NCBI GenBank assembly: GCA_038239145.1
Contig: JBBSFB010000019.1
Span: forward strand, 1-64,000
Direction of reading: 5' to 3'
DNA: 64,000 nucleotides
Source: PALSA-610 sp038239145
GTDB taxonomy: Bacteria; Actinomycetota; Acidimicrobiia; IMCC26256; PALSA-610
In this document: piece by piece, positions 8,125 to 15,947 of the stretch
Position numbering within the stretch: position 1 is the stretch's first letter
Layout of the letters: every line of letters starts with the position of its first letter
Notes under the pieces: model-generated
The model's input: the letters and a program-made list of their open reading frames with translations, nothing else
The model's database searches: none
What the model was told of the DNA's origin: nothing
Made by a program: the position numbers and the translations under genes

Positions 8125-9536
8125 TCTCGTATCCGCAACGTCTCGCCCAACACCTCGCCTCCGATCCCGACCACCGTGCGCTGACCCATTCCGGCGGCAC
8201 GGTGACTCGCGCGGAGCTCGAGTCGCTCGCGAACCGAACTGCCCGAGCGCTCGCGGCGAAGGGCGTCGGTCAGGACGACGTCGTCACGATCGCACTGCCG
8301 AACGGTGCCCCGTTCGTGGCGACCACCATCGCCTGTTGGAAGCTCGGTGCCGTGCCCCAACCTGTCTCGGCCCGGCTCCCCCGGCGCGAGCTCGAGGCGA
8401 TCATCGAGCTCGCGGGCTCTCGGGTCGTGGTCGAGACACCACTTGCGGTCGACGACCTCGACGACGGCCCGATGCCCGACGCGGTTTCGAACCCGTACAA
8501 GGCCATGACGTCAGGCGGCTCGACGGGCAGGCCGAAGCTCATCCTCGCGAACCAGCCGAGCCTGATCGATCCGGACGCGCCACCATTGCTCGGCATGCAG
8601 ATCGACGGCACCCATCTGATGCCGGGTCCGCTGTACCACAACGGTCCGTTCATCTGGACGTTCACGGGGTTGCTCGCGGGCAATCACGTCGTGCTCGGTG
8701 GCAAGTTCGACGCCGAGCGCACGCTGCAACTCGTCGACGAATACCACCCCGACTCGCTGTACGTCGTGCCCACGATGATGGCGCGCATCTCCAAGCTGGC
8801 GCCGGAGGTGCGCGAGCGCTACGACGTCTCGTCGCTGCGCGTCGTGTGGCACCTCGCGGCGCCGTGTCCTCCGTGGTTGAAAGAGGAGTGGATCAACTGG
8901 CTCGGCGCGGAGACGATCTGGGAGCTGTACGGCGGAACCGAAGCGCAGGCGGCGACGATCATCACCGGGCCCGAGTGGCTCGCGCACCGCGGCTCGGTCG
9001 GGAAGGTGAACGTCAACCAGTTCAAGGTGCTGCGCACCGACGGCACCGAAGTGGAGCCGGGCGAGGTCGGCGAGGTGTTCATGCGCCCGTCCGACGATGA
9101 GAACGTGCGCACGTACCGCTACGTCGGCGCCGAGGCCCGTCGTATCGATGGCGGCTACGAGTCGCTCGGCGACATGGGTCGACTCGATGCCGACGGCTAT
9201 CTGTACCTGAGCGACCGGCAGACCGACATGATCCTCGCGGGCGGCGCGAACATCTATCCGGCCGAGATCGAGGCCGCGCTCGACGAGCACCCGCGGGTGC
9301 GGTCGTGTGCCGTGATCGGACTGCCCGACGACGACCTCGGCAACACCGTGCACGCGATCGTGCAGACCGACGACGGCTCCGCCATCGACCTCGACGACCT
9401 GCGGGCGCACCTGGGCGAACGGTTGGTCCGCTACAAGGTCCCGCGCACGTTCGAGTTCACCGGCGAGTCGCTCCGGGACGACGCCGGTAAGTCGCGGCGC
9501 TCGGCGCTCCGGGCGGATCGCCTTCCCCGGGCCTGA
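8115..9536 (+). CDS. Acyl-CoA synthetase (AMP-forming, FadD/bile-acid-CoA-ligase like)
   Basis: A 473-residue adenylate-forming ligase. The phosphate loop TSGGSTGRPK is near residue 140, motif GGTEAQ near 277, the hinge motif SDRQTDMILAGGANIYPAEIE near 370, and the C-terminal catalytic Lys lies in DDAGKSRR. It should activate a carboxylic acid with ATP and CoA. The N-terminal domain is somewhat shorter than in long-chain FadD proteins, as in synthetases for cyclic or steroid acids. GTG 8115 is chosen because the alignment-like start ALISYPQRLAQHL follows directly. It overlaps the zinc-domain gene by 10 bases. The substrate is not determined. Confidence 0.9.
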   Translation: MALISYPQRLAQHLASDPDHRALTHSGGTVTRAELESLANRTARALAAKGVGQDDVVTIALPNGAPFVATTIACWKLGAVPQPVSARLPRRELEAIIELAGSRVVVETPLAVDDLDDGPMPDAVSNPYKAMTSGGSTGRPKLILANQPSLIDPDAPPLLGMQIDGTHLMPGPLYHNGPFIWTFTGLLAGNHVVLGGKFDAERTLQLVDEYHPDSLYVVPTMMARISKLAPEVRERYDVSSLRVVWHLAAPCPPWLKEEWINWLGAETIWELYGGTEAQAATIITGPEWLAHRGSVGKVNVNQFKVLRTDGTEVEPGEVGEVFMRPSDDENVRTYRYVGAEARRIDGGYESLGDMGRLDADGYLYLSDRQTDMILAGGANIYPAEIEAALDEHPRVRSCAVIGLPDDDLGNTVHAIVQTDDGSAIDLDDLRAHLGERLVRYKVPRTFEFTGESLRDDAGKSRRSALRADRLPRA

Positions 9537-9544
9537 GGGCTAGA

Positions 9545-9561
9545 CTAGAACCGAGTTCTAG
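9545..9561. promoter_or_regulatory. Operator-like palindrome CTAGAAC-CGA-GTTCTAG
   Basis: A perfect 7-bp inverted repeat with a 3-base spacer lies 24 bases before the start codon of the second amidohydrolase and 8 bases after the synthetase stop. The half sites TAGAAC and GTTCTA are those of the KstR cholesterol regulon operator, but KstR sites have a 2-base spacer (as at 46021-46034). It may be a site for a KstR relative or another TetR-type repressor. The position suits repression of the amidohydrolase gene. Confidence 0.6.
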
Positions 9562-9585
9562 ATTTTCACCGGACCGGAGGTGGCA

Positions 9586-10764
9586 ATGGGAACCGTCGAC
9601 TTCGACGTCTTCGACGCCGACAACCACTATTACGAGGCGACCGACGCCTTCATCCGCCACCTGCCCAAGCACCGTTCGAAGCTGGTGCAGTGGGCCGACA
9701 TCGACGGCAAGCACCGGATGCTCGTCGACAGCAAGATCTTCCGGTTCATCCCGAACCCCACGTTCGATCCAGTGGCCCGTCCCGGTTGCCTCGACGACTA
9801 TTTCCGGGGCAAGCAGGCCGGCGACGACATCCGCGCCGCGTTCGGTGAGCTCGAGCCCATCAATCCTGCGTATCGCGAGCCCGAAGCGCGCGTGAAGCTG
9901 ATGGACGTGCAGGGAATGCAGGCCTGCTTCTTGTTCCCGACACTCGGTGTCGGTGTCGAAGAAGCGCTGCTGCACGATCCCGACGCCCTGCACGACGTGT
10001 TCCACGCGTTCAACGAATGGATGCACGACGACTGGACGTTCAACTACGACGACCGTATCTACTCGGCGCCGTACATCGCGCTGCAGGATCCCGAGCGCGC
10101 GGAGCAGGAAGTCGCGTACGCGCTGGAACACGGTGCGCACGTGGTCGTCATGCGTTCGGGTCCGGTGCGCGGTCCCGGCTTTTCACGCAGCCCGGGCGAT
10201 CCGGTCTACGACCGCATGTGGGCGCGGCTCGCGGAGGCGGGCGTCCTCGCGGCGTACCACTCGGGTGACGCGGGCTACAACCGCTACGCCGACGAGTGGG
10301 GCGGCGGGGGCGACTTCCAGGCGTTCCGCAACGACCCGTTCCGCAGCGTCACCGGCGGGCACCGGCCGATCTACGACACGATCGCGGCGCTCGCGTGCCA
10401 CGGTGTGCTGCGCCGTCACCCCGACCTGAAGGTTGCGACGATCGAGAGCGGCTCGGACTGGGTCGCGCTCCTCTTGCGGGCGCTGAAGAAGTCGTTCGGT
10501 CAGACGCCGGGCGCGTACGACGGGGTCGATCCGGTCGAGCAGGTGCAGAGTCACGTGTGGGTGTCGCCGTACTACGAGGACGACCTCGAAGAGCTGCGCG
10601 ACAAGCTCGGCGCGACCCAGATGATCTTCGGCTCCGACTACCCGCACGCCGAAGGTCTCGCCGATCCGAAGTCGTTCGTCGACGATCTGCCGACGTTCAC
10701 CGAAGAGCAGATCCGGCTGGTCATGCGCGACAACGGCTTGGCGCTCGCGCAGATCCGCAGTTAG
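9586..10764 (+). CDS. Amidohydrolase-2 family protein
   Basis: A 392-residue metal-dependent hydrolase or decarboxylase-like TIM barrel. It starts DFDVFDADNHYYEATDAF, where the family's first metal-ligand region lies; the barrel includes LAAYHSGDAGYN and VATIESGSDWV, and the C-terminal metal Asp is in FGSDYPHAEG. Related enzymes act on aromatic or enol carboxylates, but the substrate here is unknown. It is an intact counterpart of the broken gene at 713-1935. ATG 9586 is preferred over GTG 9580 because GGAGG ends 5 bases before it. A KstR-like palindrome lies just upstream, and the gene overlaps the convergent methyltransferase by 4 bases. Confidence 0.9.
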   Translation: MGTVDFDVFDADNHYYEATDAFIRHLPKHRSKLVQWADIDGKHRMLVDSKIFRFIPNPTFDPVARPGCLDDYFRGKQAGDDIRAAFGELEPINPAYREPEARVKLMDVQGMQACFLFPTLGVGVEEALLHDPDALHDVFHAFNEWMHDDWTFNYDDRIYSAPYIALQDPERAEQEVAYALEHGAHVVVMRSGPVRGPGFSRSPGDPVYDRMWARLAEAGVLAAYHSGDAGYNRYADEWGGGGDFQAFRNDPFRSVTGGHRPIYDTIAALACHGVLRRHPDLKVATIESGSDWVALLLRALKKSFGQTPGAYDGVDPVEQVQSHVWVSPYYEDDLEELRDKLGATQMIFGSDYPHAEGLADPKSFVDDLPTFTEEQIRLVMRDNGLALAQIRS

Positions 10765-11837
10765 CCAAATCCGGGCTTCACCGCGACGATCAGGTCACGG
10801 GTGATGGCCTGATCGACACGGTGCTCGAACGACTCGTCCCAGGTCGCGGGAGCGAGTCCGTGGCGCCGGAGGATCTCGGTGAGGGCGGCGCGGGCGAGCA
10901 CCTTGGTATTCCACGACAGGCCGATCGCCGCGCCCGGTTTCATCGCGCCGATCCAACCCGGCAGCGCGGCGTCGAGGAGGTCTTCCGGACGCCGGCTGCG
11001 GGCGTCGGGCTTCGCCCGGCTCGCGTGCTGCACGCCGTAGGGAAGATCGGCGATCACCGCGTCGAACACGGGCTTGCGGTAGTGCTCGCCGGCCCGAGCG
11101 GTGTCGTCGTTGACGAGCCGCACACGCTGGACGTCGTCCGCCTTGTACTCGTCCTTGTCTCGGGCGAACACGACTTCGAGACGCCGGCCGACGATCTTGG
11201 TCTCGCGGCGTAGAGGCATCGTGTGCACCTGGTGCTTGAAGCGCTTGTCCTTCAGCCAGGTCACCAAGAACGTGTTGTAGGCGTCGTACGCGGTGCGGTC
11301 GATCTCGATGCCGTCGACGTCGAATCCGTACACGAGACCCTGATTGAGTGAGGTGCCGCGACCGCACATGGGGTCGAGGATGCGGAGGCGACGCGTGGGC
11401 CAGTCGCCGCCGTGGGCCGATGCCTCGAGCGTGACGTTGAAGAGCAGCTTGGTGAACTGTTCGTTGGTCTTGCCCTTGTACCGCAGGATCGTGAGCAGGT
11501 CGTCGTCGAGGTAGGCGACCGGCGTGAGCGTGATCGGGACGAGCGCGGTCGTTGCGGCGGTCGTCGTTTCGGGAGCATGACCGTCGCCGCTGATCCGGAA
11601 GAGGGCGAACGCCGACGACAGGTTCGAGAGGTGCGCGACGTCGTGGTCGGAGAGTTCCTCGTCGGTGATGAAACCGACGTACTCGACCCCGCCGATGACC
11701 GTGGGCTCGACGTTGCGGAGCGACGCGGTCAGCACCTGTTCGTCCAGCACCGAGAGCTCGGCCGAATTCAAGACGCCGGCCCCCTTGCTGTACAGCCGAT
11801 TCGCGGCCGGGCGGAGGAGCAGTGCGTACGCGGGCAT
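10761..11837 (-). CDS. Trm11/TrmG10-like SAM-dependent RNA methyltransferase
   Basis: A 358-residue protein. The C-terminal half is a Rossmann methyltransferase with motif I DPMCGRGTSLNQG near residue 165 and catalytic motif ADLPYG near residue 260, a variant of the (D/N)PPY motif of amino-methyltransferases. The N-terminal half looks like a divergent THUMP-like or specificity region. The layout suits the Trm11/TrmG10 group of tRNA guanosine N2-methyltransferases, but a DNA or other RNA substrate is possible. ATG 11837 is the start. It converges with the amidohydrolase and diverges from the DUF952 gene with a 56-base gap. Confidence 0.75.
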   Translation of the reverse strand: MPAYALLLRPAANRLYSKGAGVLNSAELSVLDEQVLTASLRNVEPTVIGGVEYVGFITDEELSDHDVAHLSNLSSAFALFRISGDGHAPETTTAATTALVPITLTPVAYLDDDLLTILRYKGKTNEQFTKLLFNVTLEASAHGGDWPTRRLRILDPMCGRGTSLNQGLVYGFDVDGIEIDRTAYDAYNTFLVTWLKDKRFKHQVHTMPLRRETKIVGRRLEVVFARDKDEYKADDVQRVRLVNDDTARAGEHYRKPVFDAVIADLPYGVQHASRAKPDARSRRPEDLLDAALPGWIGAMKPGAAIGLSWNTKVLARAALTEILRRHGLAPATWDESFEHRVDQAITRDLIVAVKPGFG

Positions 11838-11893
11838 CGCTCATCACCGTATCGCTGCGACCGGACGGCCCTGTCTGCCTAGGCTTCACGCCC

Positions 11894-12256
11894 GTGACCC
11901 GCCTCATCTTCCACATCACGACCGCGCCCGAGTGGGATGCGGCCCGCCGGGACGGTTCGTATCGAGCGGCGAGCCTCGAGGCCGAGGGCTTTATTCATTG
12001 CTCGTTGCCGACGCAGGTGAACCACGTCGCCGACTGGTTCTACCGCGACATCCCCGACCTCGTGTTGCTCTGCATCGATCCGGGGGAGCTGAAGTGCGAG
12101 CTGCGTTGGGAACCTTCGGCCGACGCGTTCGCAGGTGAGTTCCCCCACGTGTACGGACCGATCGCGATCGAGTCGGTCGTCGCCGCGATCTCGTGGGGCC
12201 CGGGTGAGAACGGCTTCGCCCTCCCGGACGCCATCCACGACCTCCTCGACGGCTGA
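11894..12256 (+). CDS. DUF952 family protein
   Basis: A 120-residue protein reading RLIFHITTAPEWDAARRDGSYRAASL, then EGFIHCSLPTQV, then FPHVYGPI. These are the conserved blocks of the DUF952 family, small soluble proteins of unknown function sometimes compared with the ADP-ribosyltransferase-like fold. The conserved His in FIHCS and the HVYGPI segment are intact. GTG 11894 is chosen because the family pattern begins at its second residue. It is a single gene followed by the palindromic repeat and a convergent SDR. Confidence 0.85.
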   Translation: MTRLIFHITTAPEWDAARRDGSYRAASLEAEGFIHCSLPTQVNHVADWFYRDIPDLVLLCIDPGELKCELRWEPSADAFAGEFPHVYGPIAIESVVAAISWGPGENGFALPDAIHDLLDG

Positions 12257-12281
12257 GTAAGCAGACCGCGACCCGAGAACC

Positions 12282-12342
12282 CTCGCAACAGTTGGGCGAG
12301 AAATCACCGCATAGCGATGAAAACTCGCACAACTGTTGGTGG
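12282..12342. repeat. Dispersed palindrome, copy 1 (convergent gap)
   Basis: Imperfect inverted repeat: left arm from CTCGCAACAGTTGGGCGAG, a short centre around 12313, right arm ending ACTCGCACAACTGTTGGTGG. The left arm is the most degenerate of the four complete copies. It fills most of the 100-base gap between convergent DUF952 (+) and SDR (-) genes. A bidirectional terminator or other structured 3'-end element is the simplest reading; there is no long T tract on either side. Confidence 0.8.
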
Positions 12343-12356
12343 AGAAAAGAGGGGGG

Positions 12357-13148
12357 TTAAAGGTCGGGGAGGCCCATCTCGAGGTTCGCCTCTTCCAGGC
12401 CGCCGTCGACCTCGAAGAGCTTGCCGGTGACGAAGCTGCCCGCAGGAGAGGCGAGATAGAGCGCGCACAGCGCAATGTCTTCCGGGCGCCCGAGGCGCTT
12501 GAGCGGGGTGCGCCGCACCATCTCGTCGTGGATCTCGGGATTGTCGAGCACGATCTCGAGCGCGCTCGTCGCGATCGAGCCGACCGCGATCGCGTTGACG
12601 CGGATTTTGGGCGCGAGGTCGGCGGCCGTGAGGCGGGTCATGTGCGACAGCGCGGCCTTCGCAGTGCCGTACGCGACGAAGCCGCGATCGCGCAGGCGCC
12701 CGATCGCGGACGAGATATTGACGATCGACCCGGCGCCGCTCGCGAGGAGGTGCGGTGTCGCCGCTTTGCTCAGCACGAACGCAGTCGTGACGTTGAAGTG
12801 GAAGGAGCGCTCGAAGAACCCGGGGCTCGTGTCGAGGAACGGCCGGGGCATCGTGCCGCCCGCGTTGTTCACCACGATGTCGATGCCACCGAGCTCGGAG
12901 ACGGTGCGGGCGACGATCTCCTCCAGCACGTCGTTGTCGTTGACGTCAGCCGGGATGACGAGTGCCTTCTGTCCGGCGGCGCGTACGTCGGCGGCGACCT
13001 CGTCGAGCTGCTCCTGCGTACGCGCGGTGAGTACCACGTCGGCGCCTGCTTCCGCGAACGTGCGGGCGATGGACGCACCGATGCCGCGCCCGGCGCCGGT
13101 GACGATCGCCGTCTTCCCGTCGAGGCGGAAGGCGTCGAGCGCGCTCAC
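12357..13148 (-). CDS. Short-chain dehydrogenase/reductase (classical, FabG-like)
   Basis: A 263-residue SDR with TGAGRGIGASIA at residues 17-28, NNAGG near 95, Ser in NISSAIGR and YGTAK as the Tyr-Lys pair, and the C-terminal VTGKLFEVDGG. It would reduce or oxidise a hydroxyl or keto group with NAD(P). In mycobacterial steroid regions similar SDRs act as 3-hydroxyacyl-CoA or hydroxysteroid dehydrogenases. It is downstream of, and overlaps by 4 bases (ATGA), the MaoC hydratase gene; hydratase plus dehydrogenase suggests two successive beta-oxidation steps. Confidence 0.9.
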   Translation of the reverse strand: MSALDAFRLDGKTAIVTGAGRGIGASIARTFAEAGADVVLTARTQEQLDEVAADVRAAGQKALVIPADVNDNDVLEEIVARTVSELGGIDIVVNNAGGTMPRPFLDTSPGFFERSFHFNVTTAFVLSKAATPHLLASGAGSIVNISSAIGRLRDRGFVAYGTAKAALSHMTRLTAADLAPKIRVNAIAVGSIATSALEIVLDNPEIHDEMVRRTPLKRLGRPEDIALCALYLASPAGSFVTGKLFEVDGGLEEANLEMGLPDL

Positions 13149-13600
13149 GCGAGATACCGCGAGATCGAGTCGACGACCGCGACGGGTTTGTCGCCGCCTT
13201 CACGTTCGATCGTGATCCGGACCGTGGCCTGGACGCCGCCGGCGACCTCGGTCGCGGCGAGCAACTCGCCTTTGGCCCGGACCCGCGAGTTGACCGGCAC
13301 CGGTGCCGGGAACCGCACCTTGTCGACGCCGTAGTTGATACCCATCGAGATGTTGCTCACGTGAACGAGCTGCGACAGGAAGTGGGCTGCCAACGACATC
13401 GTCAGGAAGCCGTGGGCGATCGGGGTGCCGAAAGGTCCCGCTTTCGCACGCTCGGTGTCCACGTGGATCCACTGGTTGTCGAGGGTCGCTTCCGCGAATT
13501 TGTCGATCTGATCCTGGGTGATCGTGACCCAGTCGGTGACACCGAGATCGGTGCCCACGGCCCCGAGCAGGTCGTTGGGGGATGCGAAGTTCGTCGTCAT
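13145..13600 (-). CDS. MaoC-like (R)-specific enoyl-CoA hydratase
   Basis: A 151-residue single hot-dog domain protein. The hydratase-2 motif is seen as DNQWIHVDTERAKAGPFGTPIAHGFLTMSL (discontinuous key residues Asp, His, Gly), where the Asp and His of D-x4-H are the catalytic pair. It resembles NodN/Rv0130-type proteins, which hydrate trans-2-enoyl-CoA to (R)-3-hydroxyacyl-CoA. ATG 13600 is the start; the longer upstream frame is antisense to the next gene. It forms a two-gene operon with the SDR downstream and diverges from the GGDEF gene with a 31-base gap that must hold both promoters. Confidence 0.9.
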   Translation of the reverse strand: MTTNFASPNDLLGAVGTDLGVTDWVTITQDQIDKFAEATLDNQWIHVDTERAKAGPFGTPIAHGFLTMSLAAHFLSQLVHVSNISMGINYGVDKVRFPAPVPVNSRVRAKGELLAATEVAGGVQATVRITIEREGGDKPVAVVDSISRYLA

Positions 13601-13631
13601 GGCGGGGACGCTATAAGGCTTTGCGCCGTCG

Positions 13632-15875
13632 ATGTCGATGCATCCCACAATGGCAGGAGTTTTCCCGTTCGTCGCGCCCGACGGTGATGCGTACGACCCG
13701 ACCGGCACCGCCGGCGACCCGACCGGTCTGGGGTCAGGCGGCGGCGAGCCGCTCGACGTACGCGATCCCGACGTGGTGCGCGCGCTCTCGGACGCCGTGG
13801 CGATTCTCGGGCCCGATCTGCGCCCCCGAATCATGCTCGGCCGGCTCGGGGGATACGTCGGATTCTCCCGGTTGGAGAACTTGAACGTCCGCATCGCGGA
13901 GTGGGTGCATCAGGACGACCTCGGGACCGTGATCGACGCGCTGACGCGTAGTCGTCTCGCCCCGGCGGTCGATGTCGAGGCCCACGTGCGCGTCCACAAC
14001 GAGCACGACGGCTGGCACGACATGATCCTCGTGTTCCGCAACCTGCTCGATCACCCCGAGGTGCGGGGAACGATCGTTCGCGCCGTCGACCAGACGGTGT
14101 TCGATCGCGAAGCGCGACTGCGGACGCTCGTGGCCGAGAGCCCGATCGGCATCTTCGAGCTCGATCTCGACGAGCGCTGCACGTTCGTGAACCCGGCCTT
14201 CGAACGGCTCACCGGTCTGTCGGCCCACGAAGCGCTCGGTCGCGGATGGTCGTCGGTGATCGCGGTTGACGACATCGATCGGCTCCGGGAGATGCAGCGC
14301 GCCGCAACGTCACCGACCGCACCGTCACCGATGACCGGTATTGCGCCGATGAGCGCATCGATCGACGGTGACGCGCCTGCGTGCGAGCTCCGGCTGGCCT
14401 CGCCCGACGGCAGCTCGCGCTGGGTCAGTGTGCGCTCGGTGCCGCTGCGGGGCGCGGACGGTGCGGTCAAGGGCTTGCTCGGCACGCTCGAGGACGTCAC
14501 CGAGCGCAAACGTCTGGAAGCGCGTCTCGAGCACGACGCGACGCACGATCGCCTCACAGGTCTCGGCAGCCGGACACTCCTCGTTGCGGACCTCACGGCG
14601 ATCCTCGCCCGCGCCCGTCGGGGCGGTCCCGGGGTCGCACTCCTGTACATCGACCTCGACGGCTTCAAGCGGGTCAACGACATGCTCGGGCACGCCGCGG
14701 GCGACGAGCTGCTCGTGCAGGTCGCCAAGCGCCTACGGCACGCGCTTCGCGGCGGCGACCTCTGTGTGCGGCTCGGTGGTGACGAATTCGTCGTGTGTTG
14801 CCCCGACACCGAAGACTCCGAGATCAGCCCGACGTACGCGGGTGCGCACGCGCGTGCGCTCCAGCTCGCTGAGCGGTTGCTCGACGCGCTGAACGAGCCC
14901 TACGACGTGCACGGCCACGAGCTCCTCGTCGGCGCGAGCATCGGCATCGCGGGTGCCGCGGGCGAAGATCCCGTCTCGGTCGACCAACTCCTGTCGAACG
15001 CAGACGTCGCCGCGTACCGAGCCAAGCGCATGGGGCGCGGTCGGATCGAGATGTTCGACGACGCGCTGCGCCGCCAACTCGCGCAGGCGCGCCGAGTGGC
15101 GCGCAGTGTCGGACGTGTGCTCGACCAGCCCCGCTTGCCGATCGCGCTGTCACCGCTCGTGAGTCTCGGCGACGGTCACGTCGTGGGGTTCGACTGCACC
15201 ATCGACTGGGAAGCCGCCGGTGTACGCGAGCCGGTGGAGAGTATCGAGCGCGCCGTCGACGAGGCGGGAATGTCGCGCGCGGTCGACGTCGCAATGGTGC
15301 GTACCGCGCTCGCGCACATCTCCGACTGGGAACGGCGACCGCCCGCGCCCATCGTGCCCGGGCTCAGCATCACCCTGACCCGGGCCGGCGCGCTCTCGCC
15401 GGTGCTGCCCGAGCTCGTGCGCGACATGCTCGTGCGCAGCGGCGTGACGCCGTCGCTGTGCTGGCTCGGAGTGCCCGAAGCGGCGGTTGCGCAGGATCTC
15501 GAGGTGGCGTCTCGGGTCGCGGTCGCGCTCGACAAGCTCGGCGTCGGCGTCGCGCTGCGCGACTTCGGCTCCGCGGTCTCGTCGCTGGAACAGCTCCGGC
15601 GGCTCCCGGCGCCCACCATGACGATCGCGGGACCGCTCGTCGCCGCGGTCCACGAGTCGTCGAACCGCGTCGACGTGGACGCGAGCATCGCGCTGCTCGC
15701 CGCGATCGTCCGCTACGCCCGGGCGCTCGGCCGCGTCGTCGTTGCGTTCGACGTACGCGACGATGCGCACGCGAACCGGTTGCGCGACCTCGGCTGCGAT
15801 TTCGCTACCGGGCCCGCGTTCGGTCGCCCACTCCGGCCCGACCAGGTCGAGCGGTTTCTGTCGCGAAACCGCTGA
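13632..15875 (+). CDS. PAS-GGDEF diguanylate cyclase with degenerate EAL domain
   Basis: A 747-residue signalling protein. Residues about 50-150 form an N-terminal PAS-like region, about 160-300 a PAS/PAC sensor ending EDVTERKRLEARL, and about 305-480 a GGDEF domain with the intact active site GGDEF at 382-386, so c-di-GMP synthesis is likely. The last 250 residues align with EAL, but the signature EAL position reads FDCTIDWE and the DDFGTGYSSL loop reads RDFGSAVSSLEQL, so key metal and catalytic residues are missing. The EAL part probably only binds ligand or protein. No transmembrane helix is apparent, so the protein is cytosolic. Confidence 0.9.
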   Translation: MSMHPTMAGVFPFVAPDGDAYDPTGTAGDPTGLGSGGGEPLDVRDPDVVRALSDAVAILGPDLRPRIMLGRLGGYVGFSRLENLNVRIAEWVHQDDLGTVIDALTRSRLAPAVDVEAHVRVHNEHDGWHDMILVFRNLLDHPEVRGTIVRAVDQTVFDREARLRTLVAESPIGIFELDLDERCTFVNPAFERLTGLSAHEALGRGWSSVIAVDDIDRLREMQRAATSPTAPSPMTGIAPMSASIDGDAPACELRLASPDGSSRWVSVRSVPLRGADGAVKGLLGTLEDVTERKRLEARLEHDATHDRLTGLGSRTLLVADLTAILARARRGGPGVALLYIDLDGFKRVNDMLGHAAGDELLVQVAKRLRHALRGGDLCVRLGGDEFVVCCPDTEDSEISPTYAGAHARALQLAERLLDALNEPYDVHGHELLVGASIGIAGAAGEDPVSVDQLLSNADVAAYRAKRMGRGRIEMFDDALRRQLAQARRVARSVGRVLDQPRLPIALSPLVSLGDGHVVGFDCTIDWEAAGVREPVESIERAVDEAGMSRAVDVAMVRTALAHISDWERRPPAPIVPGLSITLTRAGALSPVLPELVRDMLVRSGVTPSLCWLGVPEAAVAQDLEVASRVAVALDKLGVGVALRDFGSAVSSLEQLRRLPAPTMTIAGPLVAAVHESSNRVDVDASIALLAAIVRYARALGRVVVAFDVRDDAHANRLRDLGCDFATGPAFGRPLRPDQVERFLSRNR

Positions 15876-15947
15876 GACCCGCCCCGCCCGGAGCGCCGTC
15901 AGCAGGCGAAACCAGATCGCGGCACACCCGTCACCTACGGTTGGCGC

